A DNA stretch of 64,000 bases, taken from positions 248,001 to 312,000 of the forward strand of contig NZ_LN831051.1 of NCBI RefSeq assembly GCF_001457635.1, read 5' to 3'. Below are positions 55,129 to 63,568 of this stretch, piece by piece; within the stretch, counting starts at the first letter, position 1; every line of letters starts with the position of its first letter. Below the pieces are notes generated by a model, which was given only the letters and a program-made list of their open reading frames with translations, was not told the origin of the DNA and did not search any database. The position numbers and the translations under genes are program-made. This stretch comes from Streptococcus pneumoniae (GTDB taxonomy: Bacteria; Bacillota; Bacilli; Lactobacillales; Streptococcaceae).

Positions 55129-55583
55129 AAAAACAAGTATTTCACGATGCAGCTGCCGGTGTTCTTATCGGCCTCATCCTCTCCATCCTCTTTTCACTCA
55201 TTTATGCACCAAATACCTACGCACCACTAAATCCCTACTCTCTCATCGGCCAAGTGATGGATCAGCATCAGGTTCACGGTGCCCTGGTCTTGCTCTACTG
55301 CACACTTATCTGGGCAGCCATCGGTATGCTCTTCAACTTTGGCAACCGCTTATTCAGCCGTGACTGGAGCATGCTTCGTGCCACTCTGACTCATTTCTTC
55401 CTTATGCTGGCTGGCTTTGTCCCACTAGCAACTCTTGCTGGTTGGTTCCCTTTCCACTGGATTTTCTACCTCCAGCTCATTATCGAGTTTGCGATTGTCT
55501 ATCTCATCATCTGGGCTATTCTCTATAAAAGAGAGGCTAAAAAAGTAGATCACATCAATCAACTCTTGGAGCATAGAAAATAG
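55125..55583 (+). CDS. DUF3021 membrane protein, probable partner of the LytTR regulator
   Basis: 152 aa, four membrane helices (AAAGVLIGLILSILFSLIY; GALVLLYCTLIWAAIGMLF; LTHFFLMLAGFVPLATLAG; IFYLQLIIEFAIVYLIIWA) with a short basic cytoplasmic tail. This is the DUF3021 topology. In characterised pairs the membrane protein holds the LytTR regulator inactive; the same role is inferred here from the 4-bp overlap. Confidence 0.82.
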   Translation: MKKQVFHDAAAGVLIGLILSILFSLIYAPNTYAPLNPYSLIGQVMDQHQVHGALVLLYCTLIWAAIGMLFNFGNRLFSRDWSMLRATLTHFFLMLAGFVPLATLAGWFPFHWIFYLQLIIEFAIVYLIIWAILYKREAKKVDHINQLLEHRK

Positions 55584-55603
55584 GAACCTCATAATAAGCA
55601 AAT

Positions 55604-55628
55604 CCGAGAAAGAAACTTCTCGGTTTTT
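55604..55628 (+). terminator. Terminator after the LytTR-DUF3021 pair
   Basis: CCGAGAA, 6-nt loop, TTCTCGG, then T5. It ends the pair and separates it from the transporter gene at 55893. Confidence 0.8.
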
Positions 55629-55649
55629 CTTTATCCTGCTGCACCTTAC

Positions 55650-55756
55650 TATAGTGAAATCAAATAAGAACAGGATAAATCGATCAGGACAGTCAAATCG
55701 ATTTCTAACAATGTTTTAGAAGCAGAGGTGTACTATTCTAGTTTCAATCTGCTATA
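55650..55756. repeat. RUP element 4 (107 bp)
   Basis: Starts TATAGTGAAATCAAATAAG, ends TTTCAATCTGCTATA, 107 bp with flanking TA. Nearly identical to copy 2 across the centre (CAGGACAGTCAAATCGATTT). It sits in the 309-bp gap before the NRAMP-like gene, between a terminator and the promoter at 55814-55842. Confidence 0.88.
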
Positions 55757-55813
55757 TCATAACAGTTATTTCAGATTTTCTTTGTAAATTTTCTATCTTT
55801 TTTCAAAATATTC

Positions 55814-55842
55814 TTGCATTTTTCCAAAATTTTTTGTAGAAT
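55814..55842 (+). promoter_or_regulatory. Promoter of the NRAMP-like gene
   Basis: TTGCAT (55814-55819), 17 bp, TAGAAT (55837-55842), embedded in A/T tracts. Leader of about 44 nt ends with AAAGGAG. Confidence 0.65.
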
Positions 55843-55892
55843 ATAGATTACATATACAGATTATTCTGAAAATTCAAAAAGGAGTATTTATC

Positions 55893-57155
55893 ATGTCGCA
55901 AGCTATTTCCTTAAATCAATCAACCTGGGCAAGCAAGCTAAAAGCAATGGGACCTGGAATCCTAATGGCAACTGCCGCTGTTGGAGGTTCCCACATTGTA
56001 TCCTCAACTCAAGCTGGCGGTTCTTACGGTTGGTCTCTACTTCTCTTGGTCATCTTAGCCAATGTCTTTAAATATCCATTTTTCCGTTTTGGTGCTGAAT
56101 ACACAGCTGATACTGGAAAGACTTTGGTTGAAGGTTATGCCGAAAAAGGAAAACTCTATCTCTGGATTTTCTTTATCCTCAATGTCTTTTCGGCTATGGT
56201 CAACACGGCTGGTGTTGCCATTCTGTGCTCAGCTATCATCGCCAGTGCCTTCCCAATGATTGGACTTAGCATTACTCAGTGGTCCCTCATTCTCGTTGCA
56301 ATCATTTGGGCTATGCTACTCTTTGGAGGCTACAAACTTTTAGACGGCATGGTCAAATGGATTATGTCTGCCTTAACCATTGCGACTGTTCTGGCAGTTA
56401 TCATAGCAGCGGTCAAGCATCCAGAATACAGTTCTGATTTTGTCGAGAAGACACCTTGGCAAATGGCAGCTCTGCCCTTCATCGTCTCCCTCCTAGGATG
56501 GATGCCGGCTCCTATTGAAATTTCAGCTATCAATTCACTTTGGTCAGCTGAAAAGAGAAAGACCGTCAACTTTAACACAGAAGACGCTCTGTTTGACTTT
56601 AACACTGGTTATATTGGAACAGCTATCCTAGCCGTCTTCTTTGTGGCACTGGGAGCACTGATTCAGTATCCTACAGGGCAGGCGGTTGAAGCTGCTTCAG
56701 CCAAATACATCTCTCAATTCGTGGGCATGTATGCCTCTGTTCTTGGCGAATGGTCCCGTTACTTGATTACCTTTATTGCCTTCCTCTGTATCTTTGGAAC
56801 AGTTATAACTGTTATCGATGGCTATTCTCGCGTTAATCAGGAATCTCTCCGACTGCTAATCAGTCAAAAAGAGGACAATCGTAAATCTTTGAACATCTGG
56901 ATGACCATCACTGCTATCATCGGTATCGTCATTATCAAGTTCTTCGCTGGTCAGGTTTCAACCATGCTCCGCTTTGCCATGATTGGATCTTTCCTGACAA
57001 CACCTTTCTTTGCTCTTTTGAATTACGCCTTGGTAACGCGTGAAAACAAAAATCTTCCTTCTTGGCTCAAACACCTTGCCATTGCGGGATTGATTTTCCT
57101 CTTTGGCTTCGCCATCTTCTTTATCTACGCACTCGCAATCGGAAAAGCAGGGTAA
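55893..57155 (+). CDS. NRAMP-superfamily transporter lacking the canonical metal site
   Basis: 420 aa, about eleven membrane helices in a LeuT-like arrangement. The first helix aligns with NRAMP (GPGILMATAAVGGSHIVSSTQAG against family GPGFLVAVGYMDPGN...), but DPGN is replaced by GGSH. In helix 6 the MPH motif reads MPAP (LLGWMPAPIEISAINSLW): the methionine stays, the histidine is lost. The binding-site Asp and Asn of Mn/Fe transporters are therefore absent. NRAMP-related magnesium transporters and other divergent clades have altered sites too, so substrate is open. Own promoter and terminator. Confidence 0.8.
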   Translation: MSQAISLNQSTWASKLKAMGPGILMATAAVGGSHIVSSTQAGGSYGWSLLLLVILANVFKYPFFRFGAEYTADTGKTLVEGYAEKGKLYLWIFFILNVFSAMVNTAGVAILCSAIIASAFPMIGLSITQWSLILVAIIWAMLLFGGYKLLDGMVKWIMSALTIATVLAVIIAAVKHPEYSSDFVEKTPWQMAALPFIVSLLGWMPAPIEISAINSLWSAEKRKTVNFNTEDALFDFNTGYIGTAILAVFFVALGALIQYPTGQAVEAASAKYISQFVGMYASVLGEWSRYLITFIAFLCIFGTVITVIDGYSRVNQESLRLLISQKEDNRKSLNIWMTITAIIGIVIIKFFAGQVSTMLRFAMIGSFLTTPFFALLNYALVTRENKNLPSWLKHLAIAGLIFLFGFAIFFIYALAIGKAG

Positions 57156-57220
57156 GGGACAAGCGCGAGATGAAGATAAGGTTTCATTTCAAGAGAAAAT
57201 TCAGCAAATATTTCTATGAT

Positions 57221-57267
57221 AAAAAGCATAAGAACAAGGTTTTGAAGACCTGAACTTATGCTTTTTT
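57221..57267. terminator. Terminator after the NRAMP-like gene
   Basis: AAAAAGCATAAG (57221-57232) pairs with CTTATGCTTTTT (57255-57266), inner AGGT...ACCT. A5 and T6 flanks make it potentially bidirectional. Confidence 0.85.
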
Positions 57268-57334
57268 ACGTTCTTAAAGACTGTTTATACTCAAAAAACA
57301 GTTGAACAACTTCAACCACCTCTTATAAGAACTT

Positions 57335-57449
57335 TATACTATTCGAGAATCTCTTCAAACCACGTCAGCTCTATCTGCAACCTCAAAGCTGTGCTTTGAG
57401 CAACCTGCGACTAGCTTCCTAGTTTGCTCTTTGATTTTCATTGAGTATT
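57335..57449 (+). repeat. BOX element 3
   Basis: Begins TATACTATTCGAGAATCTC (boxA), TTCAAACCACGTCAG, then CTCAAAGCTGTGCTTTGAG and CAACCTGCGACTAGCTTCCT (boxC), ending TTTCATTGAGTATT. Orientation A to C on the plus strand, without a full boxB. Its last bases touch the stop codon of the nrdI-like gene (57448-57450). Confidence 0.87.
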
Positions 57450-57918
57450 AATTCTCCTTTTCCAACTCATACAAATCTGCGATAATAGCTGCGACATGTT
57501 TGATATCTTCCAGCATGCCTCGCATTTCAAAGTCAGCCAATACAGGGAAGCCAAAGCGTTGACTGTATTGCTTGGCTGTTAGGCAGTATTGGTTATTAAA
57601 GTTACGATTTCCTGACCCAACCACACCAAAACACTTACTAGCATTGTTACCATAGGCAATAAAATCTCCCACCGGTGTTGTCAAAATCTCAACATCTCCG
57701 TTATCCACGCCATTCCCACCTTCGAGATAGGTCGGCAAAAAAGCGACATAGAGATGGTCCATTTCATAGAAATTTTTGCCTTCCTTGACCAAATCCTTGA
57801 TATGAATCTTTTGAACCTCAATCCCTTTGTACTGGGACAAGAGATAGTCTTTCAAGCGCGTCACAAAACTTTCAGTGTTGCCACTCAAACTAATATAAAC
57901 TAAAGAAATTGTCTTCAT
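57448..57918 (-). CDS. nrdI: NrdI-like flavodoxin
   Basis: 156 aa. Flavodoxin-like phosphate-binding loop SLSGNTESF near residues 9-17 and VGSGNRNFNNQYC near residue 95, typical of NrdI, which supplies oxidant for assembling the manganese cofactor of class Ib ribonucleotide reductase. No nrdE/nrdF genes are beside it, so it is a stand-alone copy. GGAGGT before the ATG at 57916-57918; an upstream extension of 44 residues is not credible. Confidence 0.83.
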   Translation of the reverse strand: MKTISLVYISLSGNTESFVTRLKDYLLSQYKGIEVQKIHIKDLVKEGKNFYEMDHLYVAFLPTYLEGGNGVDNGDVEILTTPVGDFIAYGNNASKCFGVVGSGNRNFNNQYCLTAKQYSQRFGFPVLADFEMRGMLEDIKHVAAIIADLYELEKEN

Positions 57919-57944
57919 ATGTACCTCCATGATTTTATCTATAA

Positions 57945-57986
57945 TCAAAAAATAACTACCAAGATTGTATCTTGATAGTTCTTTTT
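57945..57986 (-). terminator. Terminator between the membrane-protein gene and nrdI
   Basis: On the minus strand AACTATCAAGAT, 3-nt loop, ATCTTGGTAGTT, then ATTTTTT; A/T flanks on both sides. Confidence 0.75.
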
Positions 57987-57995
57987 TGTCAATAC

Positions 57996-58529
57996 TTAGG
58001 CAAGCTCTTCTGTTTCCTCTTCTTCTGCCAAGGCTTTCTGTTGTCGCCACATCTTATAGAAGACAAGGGCTAGGAAGAGAACATTGATGACGATATAGAA
58101 AATGCTAACAGCTTTTGAACCAATACTCACTGTCAAACGCATGCTCTCATCTTGAACCAACTGCACAGCGTCTTGTAAACCAACATAGCCATAAATCGAA
58201 CCAATAATAGCTAACAAAACATAGCCAACGTAAGTATAGTTTGCATATTGCAAATTTTTACGAACAAGGAAGACAATCGCTACGACCACTAAAATAGTAG
58301 ATAGCACAATCAAAGCAACATTAAAAATAGAATGAGATGCTTCTGCTACTCTATAGGTATAATTAAGCTGGTCTTCTAATTGCTGAGCATTGACCCCTGC
58401 AACTTGTTTCTGAGCAACACGAAGGGCTTCTTTACTAGGCAAGGGACTCACAATTCCAAACAGAGACGGAACTGAAATAAGGGCAGACAAGATTAGCAAG
58501 ACCCATAGATAAATTGGTTTCTTTTTCAT
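57996..58529 (-). CDS. Membrane protein of unknown function
   Basis: 177 aa with four hydrophobic segments (LWVLLILSALISVPSLFGI; IFNVALIVLSTILVVVAIVFL; YTYVGYVLLAIIGSIYGYVG; VSIFYIVINVLFLALVFYKM) and an acidic C-terminal tail ending EEEETEELA. The loop after helix 1 holds a charged 45-residue segment. I do not recognise the family. Start at ATG 58527-58529 behind AGGAGG. It lies 51 bp after the response regulator gene on the same strand, so it may be part of that transcript. Confidence 0.75.
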   Translation of the reverse strand: MKKKPIYLWVLLILSALISVPSLFGIVSPLPSKEALRVAQKQVAGVNAQQLEDQLNYTYRVAEASHSIFNVALIVLSTILVVVAIVFLVRKNLQYANYTYVGYVLLAIIGSIYGYVGLQDAVQLVQDESMRLTVSIGSKAVSIFYIVINVLFLALVFYKMWRQQKALAEEEETEELA

Positions 58530-58580
58530 GATAGAACCTCCTGATAATATTATAGCACATTTTGTAAAGGAATACAAATC

Positions 58581-59867
58581 TTATAGTATAGTTTCTACCT
58601 GTTTTCGGTAGGCTTTTGGCGATTTTCCGCACAATTTTCGGAAAACTTTATAGAAATATCCAAGGTTACTGTAACCAACAGCATAACAAATATCTTCGAT
58701 ACTGTCACTGGTTGAAAGCAAGAGCTGCTGGGCAGCCTTAATACGTTGTTTGTTTAGTAACTCTGCAAAGGTCGAATCGGTTTCACGCTTAATCAACTGC
58801 CCTAGATAGACAGGATTGATAAAGAGGGCCTTACTGATATCCTTGAGGGAAAGCTCTTTTTGGTAATCACGACCAATGACTTCCAGCACACTGACCACAT
58901 TTTCATTCATACGGTATTGACCGAAAAAGCTGATCAGAGTTTCCTTGATATAAGAAACCAATTCATCGAAGGATTGAATAGCATGAATGGTTTTGACAAT
59001 GTCCGTCATATCATCAGCTTTGAGATGTTCAAATAAATGGAAGACATCCATGACAAACTGGATAAAAAGCTGTTTAGTAATCGGAATTCGCGGCGTATTT
59101 TCAAGAACTACCTTCTCCAAGAGATTTAACTCTTCTACGATTTGATTGAGATTTCCCTGAATGATAACCCTATAAATCGGTTCGTAATAGGCAAAGAGAC
59201 TCTCAGACTGCTGCAGATTTACAGAACCGTAAAAGAGGGTTTTCTCAGCATTCAGCTTCCAGCGTTCAAAATGTTCTTGATAAGGAGCTTCAAAAGGTGT
59301 AACGACTAAACCATCTAGGGGTTGGTCAGAAATGAAAATCTGCCAGGCTTGACCCAAGACATAGTAGGGAATGGTGAAGGAACCTTGTTTTTCCTTGGAT
59401 AGACCTATCCACCAATTCTCCTTATCCCCTAAATAACTAACAAATCCAGCCTCGTCTAATTCTTGACTAAGAGTCTGACTTTTCTTCCCTCTCTCGCCGA
59501 GCTGACCTGCAATCTTCTCCAGCAGATTTCCCAGCTCTACCTTATCAACAGGTTTGACCAAATAGTCCACCACACTAAGGTTCATTGCTCTTTTTACATA
59601 ATCAAACTCCTGATAACCTGAGAGCAGGATATAGGCAGCATCTGGTAAGATCTCTTTCATCTCCCGAATCATATCAAGCCCTGTTTTGTCTGGCATATTG
59701 ACATCGGAAATGATGACATCGACAGGATTTTCCTGAACATATTCTAGAGCTTCATCGGCATGACTGGCTGTTGCGACGACCTCCATATCCCACTTATCAA
59801 AGGGAATCAAACGCTTCAGACCTTCTGTCACCATGTACTCATCATCTACTAATAATACTTTATACAT
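58581..59867 (-). CDS. Response regulator, YesN type (receiver plus AraC HTH)
   Basis: 428 aa. Receiver domain residues 1-120 with acidic pocket DDE (8-10), phospho-acceptor Asp55 (IISDVNMPDKTG) and lysine in DYLVKPV. Central linker of about 180 residues. C-terminal AraC HTH pair (LSLKDISKALFINPVYLGQLIKRE; IEDICYAVGYSNLGYFYKVF). It partners the kinase at 59879. Pneumococcal systems of this type (TCS07 by position, as I recall) have been tied to host-glycan use. Confidence 0.92.
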   Translation of the reverse strand: MYKVLLVDDEYMVTEGLKRLIPFDKWDMEVVATASHADEALEYVQENPVDVIISDVNMPDKTGLDMIREMKEILPDAAYILLSGYQEFDYVKRAMNLSVVDYLVKPVDKVELGNLLEKIAGQLGERGKKSQTLSQELDEAGFVSYLGDKENWWIGLSKEKQGSFTIPYYVLGQAWQIFISDQPLDGLVVTPFEAPYQEHFERWKLNAEKTLFYGSVNLQQSESLFAYYEPIYRVIIQGNLNQIVEELNLLEKVVLENTPRIPITKQLFIQFVMDVFHLFEHLKADDMTDIVKTIHAIQSFDELVSYIKETLISFFGQYRMNENVVSVLEVIGRDYQKELSLKDISKALFINPVYLGQLIKRETDSTFAELLNKQRIKAAQQLLLSTSDSIEDICYAVGYSNLGYFYKVFRKLCGKSPKAYRKQVETIL

Positions 59868-59878
59868 TTTCTCCCTTT

Positions 59879-61549
59879 CTACTCATCTTGAATTGTAATA
59901 CGATACTGAACACCGGCTTGCTCTGCAGACTCTATAGTAATGGCATAGCGGTCTCCAAAATAGAGCACAAAACGCTCGTGTACATTGACAATCCCGATAG
60001 ACTGCCTTTGATCACTGTAGCTGGCTTGGTGTTCAAAATTTCTCTGACTTAATTTTTCTCGGATATTTGCCAACTTTTCAGCCGACATTCCTCTACCATT
60101 ATCGACCACCAAAATTTCCACAAAACCATCCTGTTTAAGAGCCTTGATGCTAATCACATTATCTGTCCGCCTGTGGTCAACACCATGCGCGAAATAATTT
60201 TCTACCAGCGGTTGCAAGGTGAACTTAGGAATCTTCATATTCTCTAACTCTGGATCTATCTTGAAACCATAGGCAATGGACTTGGGATAGCGAACCATGC
60301 AGAGATAGCTGTATTTACGGCAAAATTCTAATTCCTGTTTGAGGAGGGTCTCTCTTTCGTCGGAAATATTGTTACGCAAGAGACTACTGAATTCATAAAT
60401 GATATCTGCCAACTCATCTTGACTCTGCATAACTGCATACATGCGCAAGAACTCCAGCGTATTATACATAAAATGAAGATTGATTTGCGCCTGCAAGGCT
60501 CGCATATTAGCATCTTTTTGACTAAGCTCTAACTGGTAAATATCATGGATATTCTTTTCCAATCGATCCAACATATCATTGGTCGTCTCCGCGATTAGGA
60601 GTAATTCCTGATCTTTCTCGGAAATGTCAATCCGACGACCCTCTTCGCCTTGAGCAATGACTTGAATGGATTCTACTAAATCCACTACCTGCTTTTGGTA
60701 ATTAGCAAAAGTCTGCCTCAAAGTCAGATAAAGAATGACAATAAAGAGAAGGCTCAAACCCACAATCAAAGCAGAGCTAGTCACTGTTCCTTGTAAAACA
60801 AAGTTTTTAGGAACTGCCACCTGAACCTGATATCCATGAGAAGTTAAGCCAACTAGCCAATTTTCACTCTCCTTATCAACTGTCTCACCAATATGAAAAA
60901 TCTCCGTATCAAAAGGTGAGGTCACTGTTACTGCCATCGGAGTATTACCTCTAGTATTATCAATGGCATGGTATAAAACAGCAGGATCCAAGGAGATGTA
61001 AATCACTCCTAAATCTTGATCTGACACTGGATCTGACACCGGAATGGCAAAACTATTTCCTGCTGGTTTGAAATCCTCAGCCCTGATTTTTTCTCCACTA
61101 CGTTTGTCTTTAGTAGAAACATAGACTTCCTTGTAATCTTGAAAAGCAATGGCCACTCCAGTTACAAAATCATTTCGAACATAGAGGTCATCAACATTTT
61201 CATACAGAGAGACTGATATATAAGGCGAAGCTTTCCGCTCTAATTGCCAGTAAAAATAGTCTGGCATGCTAAGGCTAAAGTATTTATAGATTCCCTCAAT
61301 ACGAGCTTGATTTTCAACTAAAGCCTGAGCTATCTGGGTTGACTCTCTATGGTAATATTCAATTTCACTCACTGTTCTAGCAGTTACACGCTGGGCTACT
61401 CTCTGGGCTTCCTTTTCACGTGAATCCCAGTCAGCGTAAGAGAGTAAGATTGCAAAACTCGCAATGATAATGATCATCACTGAACTATAGGTTCTTAGAA
61501 GCGTATGTAGCCAAAACTGCTTCATTCTATTTTGTCGCCAATTTTTCAT
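59879..61549 (-). CDS. Sensor histidine kinase, YesM/LytS type
   Basis: About 556 aa. One membrane helix near the N-terminus (MIIIIASFAILLSYADW), an extracellular cache-like sensor of about 240 residues, a second helix (SALIVGLSLLFIVILYLTL), HAMP, then the His_kinase domain. The phospho-acceptor motif is ALQAQINLHFMYNTLEF, where the usual QINPHFLYN proline is leucine. The ATPase has VENYFAHGVDH and DNGRGMS. The start is uncertain: ATGs at 61549 and 61525 both lack clear ribosome sites; the latter follows the YesL stop by one base and may be used by translational coupling. Confidence 0.9.
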   Translation of the reverse strand: MKNWRQNRMKQFWLHTLLRTYSSVMIIIIASFAILLSYADWDSREKEAQRVAQRVTARTVSEIEYYHRESTQIAQALVENQARIEGIYKYFSLSMPDYFYWQLERKASPYISVSLYENVDDLYVRNDFVTGVAIAFQDYKEVYVSTKDKRSGEKIRAEDFKPAGNSFAIPVSDPVSDQDLGVIYISLDPAVLYHAIDNTRGNTPMAVTVTSPFDTEIFHIGETVDKESENWLVGLTSHGYQVQVAVPKNFVLQGTVTSSALIVGLSLLFIVILYLTLRQTFANYQKQVVDLVESIQVIAQGEEGRRIDISEKDQELLLIAETTNDMLDRLEKNIHDIYQLELSQKDANMRALQAQINLHFMYNTLEFLRMYAVMQSQDELADIIYEFSSLLRNNISDERETLLKQELEFCRKYSYLCMVRYPKSIAYGFKIDPELENMKIPKFTLQPLVENYFAHGVDHRRTDNVISIKALKQDGFVEILVVDNGRGMSAEKLANIREKLSQRNFEHQASYSDQRQSIGIVNVHERFVLYFGDRYAITIESAEQAGVQYRITIQDE

Positions 61550-62141
61550 GGATGATTTCATAGACAGGTTCCAACATATCACTGATAAAGAAATGCCACA
61601 TCCCAATTCCTACAAAAAATAGCAGGGCAGGCATATAGTAACCAATTGCTACAAGTAGCACAGTCCCAAGGAGAACCTTGGCCACAGCTGCTAGACTCAT
61701 AAAGATGCCAATCAAGGATAATTTGAGACTATTTCGATAGGACAAGGCAAAATAAACTTGTAATTTTAAAGATACTGTATAAGCCAAAAAGATCAGGGCA
61801 ACTACTAAGACATTCAAAAGGGTCGCAATCAAATGAACAATGGTCTGATGAGGCAATTGCACCAAGAGATACAAACCATAGGTCAAAACTAGACCCACAC
61901 CTAAAAAGCTATAGAAAATCAGGTTGCTTGAGACAAAATTTTGCTTGTAAAGAGACCAAGCCTCCTTCAAACTGTATTCCCGAAAGCTATAACCATGTTC
62001 TGCATATAAGCTCATCAAGGTGGCACTAGCCGGCGCTAGACCAAGGATAATCCCTCCTGCTAAAGTTAATAGCCAAAAGAAGGCTGTCGCAATCATCCCT
62101 AAAAAGAAACGATTAAAGACAAAGTCTAAAAATCTACCCAT
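61527..62141 (-). CDS. YesL-family membrane protein (DUF624)
   Basis: 204 aa with about five hydrophobic helices (FFWLLTLAGGIILGLAPASATL and others), matching the DUF624 family which is usually linked to YesM/YesN-type systems and carbohydrate ABC transporters. It is the first gene of the kinase-regulator transcript and its end overlaps or touches the kinase start. Probable accessory to sensing; function not established. Confidence 0.87.
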   Translation of the reverse strand: MGRFLDFVFNRFFLGMIATAFFWLLTLAGGIILGLAPASATLMSLYAEHGYSFREYSLKEAWSLYKQNFVSSNLIFYSFLGVGLVLTYGLYLLVQLPHQTIVHLIATLLNVLVVALIFLAYTVSLKLQVYFALSYRNSLKLSLIGIFMSLAAVAKVLLGTVLLVAIGYYMPALLFFVGIGMWHFFISDMLEPVYEIIHEKLATK

Positions 62142-62275
62142 GATATTCCCCTAAAAATAACTATGAAACCATTATATCATATTTCAAGCGTTTTCAAAAA
62201 CTTCTAGTATCCATTTACAATCCCACCAAACCATGGTAAAATGAGAATTGTGAAAAAATTATCAGGAGACAATTC

Positions 62276-62845
62276 ATGAAGAAATCTATCTTAACTACAC
62301 TGCTTTTTGCAGTTCTTTACTTCCTCTGCATGGGGATTGGTGTCCTTTTGGGCAATCTCTTTGACCAAACTGGAAACATGTTTTATGCGCCTGCCTTTAC
62401 TGCCCTTGTCGGCGGTAGCGTCTATATGATCCTAGTCGCAAAAGTTCCGCGCTTTGGAGCCATTACCACTATCGGCCTTGTCATTGCCTTCTTTTTCTTG
62501 GGAACTAAACACGGTGCTGGTTCCTTCCTTCCTGGAATTATCTGTGGCCTCCTAGCAGATGAAGTAGCTCATTTAGGAAAATACAAGGACAAAACAAAGA
62601 ACTTCCTTTCTTTCATTATTTTCGCCTTTAGTACAACAGGACCAATCTTGCTTATGTGGATTGCGCCCAAAGCCTATATGGCTACTCTTCTGGCAAGAGG
62701 AAAATCCCAAGAATATATCGACCGTATCATGGTCGCTCCAAACCCTGGAACTGTCCTTCTATTTATCGCAAGTATTGTCATCGGAGCCCTAGTGGGTGCT
62801 TTGATTGGACAAGCCTTGAGTAAAAAATTTGCACAGAAAATCTGA
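62276..62845 (+). CDS. Trep_Strep-type integral membrane protein (probable ECF S component)
   Basis: 189 aa with five to six hydrophobic helices (ILTTLLFAVLYFLCMGIGVLL; APAFTALVGGSVYMILVAKV; ITTIGLVIAFFFLGTKHGAG; FIIFAFSTTGPILLMWIA; GTVLLFIASIVIGALVGALI). The sequence fits the MptD/Trep_Strep family, which resembles substrate-binding S units of ECF transporters. No ATPase gene is adjacent on this strand, so it would need a shared energising module. AGGAG before the ATG. Substrate unknown. Confidence 0.75.
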   Translation: MKKSILTTLLFAVLYFLCMGIGVLLGNLFDQTGNMFYAPAFTALVGGSVYMILVAKVPRFGAITTIGLVIAFFFLGTKHGAGSFLPGIICGLLADEVAHLGKYKDKTKNFLSFIIFAFSTTGPILLMWIAPKAYMATLLARGKSQEYIDRIMVAPNPGTVLLFIASIVIGALVGALIGQALSKKFAQKI

Positions 62846-62851
62846 TCAGTT

Positions 62852-62876
62852 AAAAAGAGCCACGCGGCTCTTTTTT
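62852..62876. terminator. Bidirectional terminator
   Basis: AAAAAGAGCC-ACGC-GGCTCTTTTTT between the convergent Trep_Strep gene and metI. Confidence 0.88.
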
Positions 62877-63567
62877 ATTTATGGCTCAATTTCTTAGTCA
62901 AGAAATCTCCCAAGAATTGGATTGCAAAGATAATCAAAATGATAATAATGGTTGCCAAGATGGTCACATCGTGATTGTAGCGGTTAAATCCATAAGCGAT
63001 GGCTACGTTACCGATACCACCAGCTCCAACCGCACCGGCCATAGCTGTTTCCCCAACAAGGGAAATCAAGGTCACAGTCGTCACACGGATCAAATCTGGA
63101 AGACCTTCTGATAGGTAAACACCCACGATGTCCCAGAAAGTCGCTCCGCTCGCTTGAGCCGCCTCAATGACACCGCCATCCAATTCAGCCAAGACAACCT
63201 GCACCTGACGGGCAAAGAAGGCAAAGACTGCAAAAGAAAGTGGGACAAGGGCTGCATTTGGCCCGATACTTGTTTTAACAATCAAGTGAGAAAGTGGTGA
63301 CAAGATTGCCAAGAGGATGATAAAGGGAACCGCACGAAAAATTGAGGTAATTTTGTCTAAAATCCAGAATACGACTTTATTCTCCAAGACACCACCTGGC
63401 GCTGTCAAGACGAGAAAGAGACCTGCCACTAGCCCCAAGAAGCCTCCGATAATGAAGGAAAGAACTGTCATATAAAGAGTTAAGTAGATAGCCGTTCCCC
63501 AGCCTGCCTGACCAGCCCAACCCATCTTATAGACATTTGGTAAATAGGTTTGAATCAATGATTCCAT
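62875..63567 (-). CDS. metI: Methionine ABC importer permease
   Basis: 230 aa, five helices. The EAA loop appears as VIEAAQASGATFWDIVGVYL near residue 135. AVGAGGIGNVAIAYGFNRY and the C-terminal FAIQFLGDFLTKKL are typical of MetI. It forms the MetNI importer with the gene beginning right upstream (1-bp gap). GGGAG inside metN precedes the ATG. Confidence 0.93.
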   Translation of the reverse strand: MESLIQTYLPNVYKMGWAGQAGWGTAIYLTLYMTVLSFIIGGFLGLVAGLFLVLTAPGGVLENKVVFWILDKITSIFRAVPFIILLAILSPLSHLIVKTSIGPNAALVPLSFAVFAFFARQVQVVLAELDGGVIEAAQASGATFWDIVGVYLSEGLPDLIRVTTVTLISLVGETAMAGAVGAGGIGNVAIAYGFNRYNHDVTILATIIIILIIFAIQFLGDFLTKKLSHK

Positions 63568-63568
63568 C

